Assembly (NCBI GenBank): GCA_942486035.1
Contig: CALNXK010000034.1
Location: forward strand, 519,001 to 583,000
Origin: Porites lobata
Taxonomy: Eukaryota; Cnidaria; Anthozoa; Scleractinia; Poritidae
DNA length: 64,000 bases
Reading direction: 5' to 3'
Shown: piece by piece, positions 37,701-47,117 of the stretch
Layout: each line of letters starts with the position of its first letter
Position numbering within the stretch: position 1 is the first letter of the stretch
Notes under the pieces: generated by a model
What the model saw: only the letters and a program-made list of their open reading frames with translations
The model's database searches: none
What the model was told of the DNA's origin: nothing
Program-made: the position numbers and the translations under genes

Positions 37701-39369
37701 TGAAACAAACAAGTCACACCCTTTGGCCATAACAAGATTGTGACATGACAAAAGTATCAAGCTCAACCCCTCCCCCCTCTCCTCCAAGAAAATACATTCT
37801 AACACTGCAATATTTGAAAACATTGGTTTGGGCTATGATTTTCAAGACATCAAGGGAGTCTGACTGTTTTGGGGGCAGGAGTTTTTGAGGGTCCTAAGGT
37901 CTGATATCTTTTTTGTCACCCACCTTTGGAAGACTTGCACAGTGAGTATGAAAAGTTTTTTGAATGTCTCAAGGATGTCATTAAGAGGCGGGGACCGGAG
38001 ATTTCCCACAGTTACTTTCATAGGAAAATAGAAGAAAAATAGAACCAAAAGAAATCCCTGGCTGTTTTATTTTCCTCCTAATTGTTGTCTTTACCTGGCA
38101 ACTTGAAATCTTAGTGACATTCCTGATGACTGCAAATAAAAACATAATACGCAAATTTACTTACTTGTCTTATCTCCTCATTAGCACCTTGATAACTTCG
38201 TAACTCCTGGAGAATCCGCTGTGCTTCATCCAATACACTTTTTACCACATCATAAACTCTCCGCTCTGGCTCAGTGGGAGAGGCATCTACGTTAAAAAAA
38301 TATATAGTTACAGTACATACATAAATCAAAGGGCTCTATGAGCCAACTTGTGAATCAGTTGGAGGTTTTGTGTTAATCTGTTTAAAAAGTAACATTTTAA
38401 AAGATGTTTGTGTTACGGGGAGGGGGAAGGCGGTCTCCAGTCATTTAAGGGTAGCTGTGTCTTGAGAAGGTATCATGGTAGTAGAACTTATAGATAAACT
38501 GCTCAGTAGGTTTTGACTCACCTACCACAGTCAGAGAGTTTGCCACCTGAATCTGTACCGTCATTGACACTGTTTGTGACCCAATTTTAAGGTTAAATAT
38601 AAGCTGTCATTTAAGATTTAGGAGTAATGAAAGTCAGATTTTAGTACCTTCTGTTTTTAGACTGGAAAACTATTATAACGTTTACTGTTGGGTACCTGAG
38701 CATGCAGCGTCCTACAACGGGCACTTAATGTTAACTTCACATACTCAATAGTAATACAAAAAAAAGGAATAATGTCCAATCCAAAAAATAAATCCAAATC
38801 TCTCCAGATTTTAGATCTGCGGAGGTTGGCATCTCTTATTTGCTAATCTCTCACTTCACAATGTTCAGCATTGTTGAACAATGGCACGATACAGTGACAT
38901 GATACACTGTAACTCCACATTTGTTGAACAAGGGCTTCACATCAGTTGACAGACAAATTCTGATCTGTGAGTCACTAGCTTCAGAAAGGAAATGGCTTAT
39001 GAAACGTGCCCAAAAGTTTCCAAAAACCTTGGTGAAATGATTCTTTCTGCGCACTCTAAAAGTCAGTCACTCAGTATTGAGTGGATTTGTAGGAATTAAT
39101 TGTGCCAGATTTGTGCGGGTTTTTCTTAATTGCTCTGTCCCACAACCACGCTCCTTATCAGGAGTCCTGTTTAAAGAAAAAAAAAATTTGCAGGCCCGCA
39201 ACACCAATCCAGTCTCATGTGCAACCTTTACATGGCCAATAACTAACAACGCCCTTCCACAGAGTGCTGAGCTCAATAAATACTTACTTTCAAAATCTAA
39301 GAATATGTCTCCTTTGCCTCCACTTGAATCCTGATCTTCCCTTGTTAACAGTCTAAGCAGGTTCCCCAT
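28783..39369 (-). CDS. CYRI: CYRI/FAM49 Rac1-interacting actin regulator
   Basis: Twelve coding exons give a 328-residue protein: 39369-39288, 38286-38165, 37146-37041, 35928-35852, 35146-35087, 34735-34661, 33858-33736, 33289-33210, 32876-32819, 32462-32394, 30685-30615 and 28846-28783. All junctions are GT-AG and phases agree; human CYRI-B is 324 residues. CYRI proteins bind active Rac1 and restrain the Scar/WAVE complex at the leading edge. Seen here: MGNLL at the N-terminus with Gly2, the N-myristoylation site in the family; FYEYGLEV after WKAVVPLVGKLKM; NPAIQNDFSYYRRTLSR with Arg163/Arg164, matching the Rac-binding arginine pair; FCLRVMVGLIILYDHVHPIG; and the end KHLNDDTTPKNIKALLV. An acceptor (gttattatcag) at 39390 marks an upstream non-coding exon. 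Several introns hold MITEs. One locus stands for vertebrate CYRI-A and CYRI-B. Confidence 0.96.
28915..29276. mobile_element. MITE in the last CYRI intron
   Basis: Ends tgggcactttccattcag (left) and gaatggaaagcgccct (right) are inverted repeats, continuing through attccgg and gaaatttcgga. The interior holds a perfect 21-bp tandem doublet at 29085-29105/29106-29126 starting aacactgttggcccag. Open frames through it are not genes. Confidence 0.75.
29336..29950. mobile_element. Composite foldback element with an inserted SINE
   Basis: Outer ends pair: ggccgtttttatac..gcactatccgtc at the left and gacggataatgcgtcc..gaaaacggcc at the right. A second, inner pair of ~64-bp arms lies at 29642-29706 and 29794-29857 (acttgggcaaac..gttcgtct). 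The SINE at 29375-29638 sits inside the left part. It lies in the last CYRI intron. Confidence 0.7.
29375..29638 (-). mobile_element. tRNA-derived SINE
   Basis: Read on the minus strand, the head has an intact A box (tagctcagtcggtagag) and B box (ggttcgattcc) in tRNA spacing. An unrelated body of ~190 bp follows, ending in a 10-base T run. The tRNA-like head cannot form an acceptor stem and lacks U33, so it is not a functional tRNA. The boxes could still act as a Pol III promoter. Confidence 0.85.
30294..30458. mobile_element. accctggg-family MITE in CYRI intron 11
   Basis: The left end taccctgggtgccag and right end tacccagggta are inverted repeats, and the interior is GC-rich. It is related to 8066-8200 and 63794-63988. 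It begins 157 bp downstream of the CYRI exon 11 donor. Confidence 0.7.
31236..31608. mobile_element. MITE in CYRI intron 10
   Basis: Terminal inverted repeats share aaatatccatacc (left 31245-31257; right complement 31589-31601), next to C-rich and G-rich stretches. No target duplication was resolved. Confidence 0.6.
33562..33593. repeat. Perfect 13-bp-arm hairpin in CYRI intron 7
   Basis: aaatggtttggac and gtccaaaccattt flank a 6-base loop. It is too short for a miRNA precursor and is probably a foldback remnant. Confidence 0.6.
36055..36160. repeat. Repeat fragment, catgactttccagg type
   Basis: The unit catgactttccagg occurs twice, followed by ttttccatgacctgtacgaa. A related form (ttcaaggactttcaagg) lies at 37380-37460. 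Confidence 0.5.
36241..36576. mobile_element. Tc1/mariner-like MITE with 26-bp perfect TIRs
   Basis: 36241-36266 (taccgtaaaattccgaaaat..) is the exact reverse complement of 36551-36576. Both ends carry TA, consistent with a TA target site. The interior repeats GGGGCTTATATTTGGA-like units. It lies in CYRI intron 3. Confidence 0.9.
37380..37465. repeat. Repeat fragment, aaattcaaggactt type
   Basis: Two copies of aaaattcaaggactt flank an A/T-rich spacer, and the end resembles gtgtgaaccct. It lies in CYRI intron 2. Confidence 0.4.
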
Positions 39370-39410
39370 AACAGGATGCTTGACATGAACTGATAATAAC
39401 AAAAAAAAAG

Positions 39411-39437
39411 TAAATAAATAAATAAATAAATAAATAA
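39411..39437. repeat. (TAAA)n microsatellite
   Basis: About six aaat units lie in the intron just upstream of the CYRI coding start. Confidence 0.95.
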
Positions 39438-42400
39438 TAACGATCTTATCAAACAACAATCACGTGTGCTTCATTATATTATTTTAGTATATACAACCAG
39501 TGATCTTGGCATTCTAAGTAATCTGATTGGTTTACTTTTTTGGACTACGACATTACATATTCACCGCACTCATTTGGTAAGTTCATTTTCAGCTGGTTAA
39601 ATTCACTGGTAGTTTGTCTCTCAGCTATATCTCTGCCTAAATTCTGCATACCTTTGGCCGAAACTGCTCCCAAAGATACTTTTTTGTTCATGTTAAGTGA
39701 TTTGATAAACACAAAAATGAATTACCTGAGCAATAATTGTGATGTACTACGAGCAGTCTCTCTTATTTCTCAGCCTGTCGAGCCAAAAGCACGTGAGACA
39801 CTCAAATGACCACCCGCATGACTGAAGGCATGAGACTGGAGAGGCACAAAAAAAGAGAGACTACCACCAGTGTTTCATGGTCTAGTGATTTTTAGGTGTA
39901 AAAACTGAAATCTAATTAACTGTATCCAATATGTGACCTTAGAGTTTGCTTGAACACCAGAAGTTTTTATGGGGTTTTCTTTCTTTTCTTTTTAACATAT
40001 AAGTTCTGCAGTGCAAAGATTCAATTCTAAAAGAATTGACTGAGCAAACCTTAATTTTGGTCGCTAGTCTCACATTTAGAGGTCATATAGCTAGTCTGTT
40101 TCTCACATATTGATAAGTCATTTACTGTGGTTTATGTTTTCAATGGGATCACCCTAGGCCTAGCTCTTTCGTTGTTCGCAGGATGTTGAATTCTCACAGA
40201 ATAGTGTTCTACATATCCTAATTGTAGCTTAACCAAAGCCAAGCCAACTATGGAGAATTGTGCTGTAAGTCAGTCAATATTGACATTCTTTCGGTGCCGA
40301 TTTTTTGCATGAGATATAACGCGAGTATTTGGACCATAGCGAGATGTCCTGGAGTTCATCCATTGATAATTGCTAAACAGTCTGAGATTCTTCCAGTCCA
40401 TGCCACTTTCTTTTACAAGTTCTAAAGCAGGACAGTAGTTTTGAAACTAAAGTGTTCCTTGTCAATTGCTACTATGATTAAGTCTTAGTGAAGATTTAAA
40501 TATTATATTTGTGATCACGTCTAGTCCCAACATGAGACCTTCTAACGCTTTTCTTTACTCTAGCTCTGTATCTAACATTCGTATTTTCGGGAAACATAAC
40601 AAACGTTAGTGCAGTGCTTCAGCCATCATCATCTTGTCAACAGTTTTGATTACTGACAATTAATTTTGTTGTCAACACTTCTAGTATCAGCTAATCATAT
40701 TTTGTGTTGTGAGGCCAATGTTTATTATTACTCATTTGCAATAGCTATGAGCAGTCTCTTGTTTTTCTTCTTGGGCTGCTGCCCTCGTTTCTCACATCTC
40801 GCGGCTTCGCTGAGCTCAATGCTCGTGCACATTCCTCTCACTAAATCTGAAGAAAAAGAGAGACTACTCACAGTCTATATTTGTGTGAATGATTTTTAAT
40901 AAACAAGATAATCTAAGCACATGTAATGGTACAAAGCACATGCTACAAACAAAAATTACTTTTTCTGTAACATCCTTCTAAGTTATCTAATGTGGTGACT
41001 TGTAATGACATTTCATTTCATCTTTAGTTTTGTTCTAGCAATAACTACTACATCATGAAGTAAATTTTTACAAAGCAGATTTTTTTCTGGTAATTTATTT
41101 TTTGGCTAGATCTATTTGATGGATCCCCTCCAAAAAAGACTTAGTGCCATGTCTGTGTTTTCTCAAATAAATAAATAAAAATAATAAAATAGTAAAACAA
41201 ATCATGTGAGGCTGGTTAGAGCACTTTCGTGTGTCCTATAACAGTACAGTAAGATCAGGTGAGAAATTAATGACACTTATCAGATGTAAGAGGTGGGAAA
41301 AAACCATTAAAATTGATGTACTGGAATTAACAATGAACGAACTTCATAAATTAAAAGATTTACTTGTACAAGCATATACCTAGTAACTGAAACTAGAACT
41401 GTCTCGTGTCAATTTAAAATTCAAGCTTTTTTTAATAAATGCTTTTTGTCCAGGGAACAAAATGTAAATGAAAGTTTTGAGCAGCTTGGAAATTACTAAG
41501 TCTCCTCTCACTTTGTGAGCGATCGGTTTGCTATAAATCAATCCTAATTTGGTAACGAGCCATAGAAAGGTTAATGGAAAGAGAAATGAAGATAACATTT
41601 GGGGGCATTGTGTGGGGGCATTTGCATTTCACAAGGAAGTAATAGTAGAGTATAAACCAATTGTAGATGCCAGAGACAAATGACACGCTTGAACACGAGT
41701 GTTTCGAAACATAAATAAGCTGTGCAGCTGTGTTCGACTGTTTCGACGTTACAAATTCTTATGAGTGGTTATAAGAATAAGTGGTTTCAGCTCGTCCTTC
41801 TTACCTTAGTGTTAAAATCACTAAAGTAATTCAATTATATGGAATTATTGAACAGGAAAGAACGTATAAACAACACGTTCGATTTAGTGAAACAGACATG
41901 AAATCGAATAGCTCAGCTCGCCAAGCTCTACTACTCGTTCCACTTTCACACAATAAACCACGCGAGGACATCGAAGCAAGGCGTTTGAGACGTTAAATGG
42001 GCTCGATGTATCGCAAAATCAAAGTTAAGCAACTAAACAATGGCTATCGTTGGAAGCAGCTTGACGGGAAGATGAGTAGTTCTTCTTGTAAATCACCAGC
42101 TAGGATTTTACAAACGCTAAGGCTTACCTTCCTCCGACCGGAAAGGGAAGCGGGTTTGTCAGCGAATAAGCGCACCCAGACGTGTACAAAACTGGGTAAA
42201 CCGTCTTCGCCGTTGAAAAAGCCAACGAAAGTTTTATCCAAGCGAGTCAAACGCCCTTTGTTCACCTAAATGCTAACACTAGTGACTGAAGGAATGACCT
42301 CTTCCTTGTTGCTCGGTGGCGCTTCCAGCTTCAAATAGCAAAGGCACTGAAAGGCGCCTTTCCACGCCCTCCTAGCCCATAATATGATGGGGCTCTTTCA

Positions 42401-42865
42401 AGTTGGATCCTTCCCATATTTCGGTCCGGGTCCAAGCGGTTTTCAATTTTGGGACCAAAATGTTTTCGGGAGCTTCAGTTTACTTCTTTTCGTTGTTTTA
42501 GTTATTTATAAGGGTTTCCTACGTTTTAGATATTTTGTGAAATAAGAAAAGCATTTAGAAGTTGTACCTTTCATGCGTCAATTGTGTCAAAGCTGATAGA
42601 ACCACAGATTACCCAGCCTCTGTATTTGTATCACAAAACACAGTACATATTTGAACACGGTGAAGTTCCGATCCGAAAATTTGAAACTTTCTCTACCCTA
42701 GGAGTGTTTTTGACCTCAATGCTCGTCGGTAGGAAATCAGAGTAATTCGAGCTAATTATTAGCCTGTGCGATTTTTCCTGAGGGAGGGGGATGTCTGTAC
42801 AGTGTACACAGGCTTTCATTTGTACGACTAGACAGGGCTGAGAGAGCTTGGGTCCTACTTTCAAA
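39438..42865. other. CYRI 5' region and BPHL upstream region
   Basis: No further protein gene is supported. CYRI needs at least one non-coding first exon here. A minus-strand donor (ggaag|gtaagcc) at about 42123-42132 is the best candidate, leaving a CYRI start near 42.2-42.4 kb and BPHL starting in the other direction near 42.8 kb. Open frames at 41997-42269 (both strands) may reflect that exon rather than proteins. Confidence 0.3.
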
Positions 42866-45800
42866 ATGGCGGCTGTTTTGGTTCGCTCCCTGCCTGGGCT
42901 GCTGCCAGCATCGCGTGCTTTCTGTCGTAAAGCTCTCAAAATACGGCCAAAATCAAACACAAATACTTTTCAAATTACAAAACGCCATATGTGCGTAGTA
43001 TCTTCTAAGAAAGAAGTGAACGGAGTGGAAATTTACCACGATGTTGCCGGCCGAGGTGATCATGTTGTTTTGTGCATGCCTGGAGCACTCGGTTCCACAC
43101 AAAGTGACTTCGGCCCTCAGTTGAAGGGGCTCAGCGATGATTTTACAGTTGTAGCTTTTGATCCTCGAGGATACGGTAAATCAATACCGCCAAAACGTGA
43201 CTTTCCTGCTGATTTTTTTGCAAGGGATGCAGACGATGCAGCAGGGCTTATGGAAACTCTTGGTAAGACGTGGACCACCCAAATGGGGAAGTCCCACTTT
43301 TATTCCGGACCCCCCATATGGAGGGAGGGGAAGGGACCGGAATGAAAATGGAATGTCCCCAGGGATATACACAAATATGAGGAATGATTGCTGCAGAGCC
43401 CTTTACTAATTATCAGTGACAGATCCAGGGGCCCCATAGGCCCCCCTTATTTTTGGACCAAACTGAGGCCCGAAGGACCGAAAAATTTTTTTAAACACTG
43501 CCCCCCTCCCCCCTCACCCCTATCTCAGGGTCTGGATGACCCACCTCCAGGGGGGTACTCGGTATTTCAAGTGACGGGGATGATCGAAGGATTTTTTTGG
43601 GTTTGAAATTTTCGATTCTGGGATTTTTTTGGGTACGAAGATTTGGCAAGTATTTTTTTGCGTAGCTTGATTTGAGTAGGGATTTTTTGGGGATATTAAA
43701 AAGAATCGGTAGTGCCCTGGCAGCGTAGTTCTGCAAATAAAGTACAAACAAACGTGTTTTGCTGTTGTTTAATAGTTAACTATGGTGTCGCTTTACATCT
43801 GGAACTTTTAAGGGCCACAAAATCGGCACGGGATTTTTTGGGGGTTAATTTTTGGTCCAGGGATTTTTTTGGGTTTTGCTGGCAGCCCTAGGGATTTTTT
43901 TGGGTCTTGACTTTTGGCTCCATTCGATCATCCCCGTCACTTGAAATCCCGAGTACCTCCCTGGGGACCCACCCCTTATCTGAAGGTCTGGATCTGCCGC
44001 TGATTATGCTTATCTTTTTAACTCGGAGTCAAAATCGATCATTGGAAGATGTTATGGGAGAGAGAAGTCTCATGGGAGGTGTCCATGGGAGGTTTCTGTT
44101 GGTGGACCTTCAACTGTAAGTCTGTGATCCTAGGGGGTGAGAGCAGCCAGGACATTTCGGAGGAATTGTCATTTTTGTAGTTTTGTGTTGTTTGTAACGT
44201 TTCATATAATGCTTGGGAAACATAATTTATTTGCTTCATATGAAGCTCTGATGTTGTCATTCACAAGTAATTTCTTGAGTTCCATAGCAAATAAGGACAC
44301 ATAATTGGCGTAATAAATAATGAACTAGACACCTGTGACACTGCCCATTTAACCTATGGTGCTTTTTAAAAATCACTTTGGGCTTTTTTGCAGACAACCT
44401 TTGAAATAATAATCCTGCTAAATGAAGAAATGCATATTTCAATGCAAAATCATCAGTTCTTCACTGTTAGTTTTTGAATTTTTGGTTTCTGACAGGTCAT
44501 ACTAAATACTCTCTTTTGGGCTGGAGTGATGGCGGAATAACAGCTATGGTACTTGCTGCTAAATATTCTGATTGTATTGATCGTCTGGTGGTATGGGGAG
44601 CCAATGCTACTGTCACAGCACAAGACATTGAGCTGTATGAGAAAATCAGAGACACATCAAAATGGAGCCAAAAAATGAGAGAACCTTTAGAAGGTAATAT
44701 ATTTTATAAGTGATGTTATTTTTTTGGAGTACACAAACACCAACTGTAACTGATACCACAAGCTCACTTACAGTGTTCTCACCAGGATTTTGCCTTGGGG
44801 AGTCCCAGGGCCCCCTCTTCTGTGAAATAGGGGCCCTGGAAGAACATTAGGGGGACAAAGTTACAAAAAACACGCGGTACGAAGAACCTGAGCCCGCACT
44901 CCAAATTGTCTGTTACATGAAGTACCTACCTGATCCAATATGGCGGAAGAGGTGTTTACGATTCGGAGGAGGAGTTTACGATGTAGTGGGACGTGCGTGG
45001 GACCAATGAAAGTAAAGGCAACAAAATTAAAGACTTTGACTCATTTGATATCATGTTTTTTTATTTATTCAAACAAACAGAATGCTTTAGTGTTAGGGTG
45101 ACCATTAAAACTACTTAAGTCCGTTTGACTCGTAGCTTGCCCTTGCGCCCTAACGGGCGCGTCTTCTTGGTTTTAATGCGCCATTTCAGTTTTTTCTTGC
45201 GGGAATCCCGCAAGGCCGCGGCCTGGTGAGAACACTGCACTTATTTGTGTCCATCATGGAGAGAGTCAATGATAGTCAAATATTCTGTCATGATGATAAT
45301 ATTGTCAAGATGACCAGGGCCCGGTTCCTCAAAAGATGGTTAAGTTTAACCCAGGATTAAGCCAAGTTTTAAGCAAGGTTTTCTTGTCTAAGGACATGCA
45401 ACTCGAGCTAAAAAAATACTGTTGAGCCTTTACCCCGAGATATGTAGGAAGGTAAATTACAAAACTGGAACAAAATTTTAATCCTGGATTAGCGCTAATC
45501 GACCTTTCAGGAACCAGGCCCAGAGGGTTAAATTTACATGTGTGTAGTTGACCCTTTAAACGGCAATAACCACAGACAAACTCTCCAGACTGATCCCGTT
45601 CATTTCCTTAAAGAATTAATTGAGAAAATTTGTTTAATGATCAATTGGTCATGTTATTAATTCTCATAACCTTTCCTTCTGGTTTTGCATTAATTTTGGT
45701 AGGAGAAAATTGATGTTGGTCGTGGGTGCGACTAAAGGTCATGTGACTTAAACCCCAGCCTTAAAATTACTTCCTTCTCTTGCGCCCTCACCTGCCCCAC

Positions 45801-46378
45801 CCAGGTAAACCAAGTATCAAAATAACTTATTTGCTGACACTTTCCTTGACAACATAATAAAGTAATTCTTTGTAAATGTTTTTGGTCCTCTCAACCGTTA
45901 ATTGAGAAGAGCTGTTCTTCCCTTTCCTCCTGTAATAGATTCCATCTTGCAGGAGTACTAAAGCAATGTTCTTGATTGCTCTGATTCCAGAGTCAGTTGT
46001 AAGTAGATTCCCCTCCATGTCCTTCAGCCGCTCTAACTGGCCTGTAACCTATTTACTTGCATGTTTATTTTAGCATTATATGGCAAAGAAGGTCTTCAAG
46101 AGATGCACAGTGCATGGATTGATGGTATAAGCCAATACTATACTAACAGGGGAGGGGACATTTGTGTAAGCGAGGCTAAGAGTATTACTTGCCCCACCCT
46201 AGTGGTGCACGGCCAGAAAGATCCCTTGGTTCCAGATTTTCATCCTGAGTTTTTACATGCTAATATCAGAGGATCCAAGCTTCATCTAATGCCAGAAGGA
46301 AGGCACAATATCCACCTTCGCTATGCTGATGAATTCAACTCACTTGTCAGGAACTTTTTGACAGGAAAATTAGACTAA
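42866..46378 (+). CDS. BPHL: BPHL-type serine hydrolase (valacyclovir hydrolase-like)
   Basis: Three exons, 42866-43262, 44496-44693 and 46074-46378, encode 299 residues (human BPHL 291). Both introns interrupt a Gly/Ala codon after its first base and have GT-AG ends. BPHL is an alpha/beta-hydrolase esterase that cleaves amino-acid esters of alcohols and is mitochondrial in mammals. The catalytic triad is intact: Ser143 in GWSDGG, Asp248 in KDPLVP and His276 in EGRHNIHLR. Other family blocks: VNGVEIYHDVAGRGDHVV, DPRGYGKS, RDFPADFFARDA. Residues 1-40 are basic and serine-rich with few acids, compatible with a mitochondrial targeting sequence. The start is AAAATGG in strong context. Only three exons is fewer than in vertebrates, and both introns carry MITEs. 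Confidence 0.96.
43414..44002. mobile_element. MITE (outer, host of a nested insertion) in BPHL intron 1
   Basis: Ends cagtgacagatccag (left) and ctggatctgccgctg (right) are inverted repeats. The flank is attat at 43409-43413 and 44003-44007. Removing the inner element and one copy of its duplication leaves a continuous element of about 160 bp. Confidence 0.75.
43546..43965. mobile_element. hAT-like MITE nested inside another MITE
   Basis: The ~42-bp terminal inverted repeats differ at two positions (ccaggggggtactcgg.. versus ccagggaggtactcgg..). The direct repeat gacccacc flanks at 43538-43545 and 43966-43973. The interior repeats gggatttttttgggt. The short ends resemble those at 8417 (GGGGTACTC). 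Confidence 0.9.
44771..45237. mobile_element. MITE, cagtgttctcaccagg type, BPHL intron 2
   Basis: The left end cagtgttctcaccagg and right end cctggtgagaacactg are perfect inverted repeats of 16 bp. The direct repeat cactta flanks at 44765-44770 and 45238-45243. Non-coding, 467 bp. Confidence 0.85.
45318..45520. mobile_element. Short MITE with 3-bp target duplication, BPHL intron 2
   Basis: ggcccggttcctcaaa at the left pairs with the complement of ggcctggttcctgaaa at the right. The inner parts pair through atcctgga. Flanking cag at 45315-45317 and 45521-45523 fits a 3-bp duplication, as made by Harbinger-type elements (inference). Confidence 0.75.
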
Positions 46379-47117
46379 TGAACACAGAGGTTTGACTTTT
46401 TTACCGGCATTTTTCTAAACAAACACCACAAACAGTTACTTGTAAAGCCTTCTGCATCAGTCAAAGCAAAACGAACAGTGTTTTGCTATAATGTAGTAAC
46501 GTTCCTATAACTTTGCGTCGAGATTAACATGTGTTTGTCAAAACAGAGAGGCTTGTTTCAGTAGTATGTTATTAGCAACCTGAAATTACCAAAATTGATC
46601 CAAAGAGCTAACCTTCCTCTAGGGGTAGTTTCGATTACTGCGAACTGATCACAGTTTAGATGACGTGACATCGTAACATGTTTTTGTTCATAGCTTATCA
46701 TTGGTGTCTGCAAGTATTCCCATTCAAGTCTTTGAAAGCGTTTGCGTTGCTTTGGCAATTTTTTTGTAATCCCTATCACGTTATAAGGAATATACTGCTA
46801 CCTGTGAACTAGTACCAAGTGTAAAAGATTCCTCCGCAAGCATTAAGTTGAGCCGCGAGACTGAAATTGCTCGCACTCTCGAATGAGACCCTGCGCTTCT
46901 CGCAATTTCGAGTTTAAACAGAGAGCTTTTCCGCCTGCACGAAAACCATACAGGATAGGACTTCTGTTCACACATGAGAAGGGTCATTTTGGCGCGATGT
47001 TTGTAACAGAGCGGAGCTGCACCGCGCCGGTCTCTAAAGTTGAGCGTCACTTATCGAACAGATGTTCATACTATACCGAACAGCTTTTCTTGTCCACACG
47101 AAAGGCCATCCTTTTAT

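Noticed and set aside
41997..42269. 90-codon basic plus-strand frame and the opposing minus-strand frame
   Set aside because: No family motif; better explained as part of the CYRI 5' non-coding region.
43491..43751. Minus-strand frames across BPHL intron 1
   Set aside because: They lie inside the nested MITEs and repeat the PKKI/KNP pattern of the gggatttttttgggt units.
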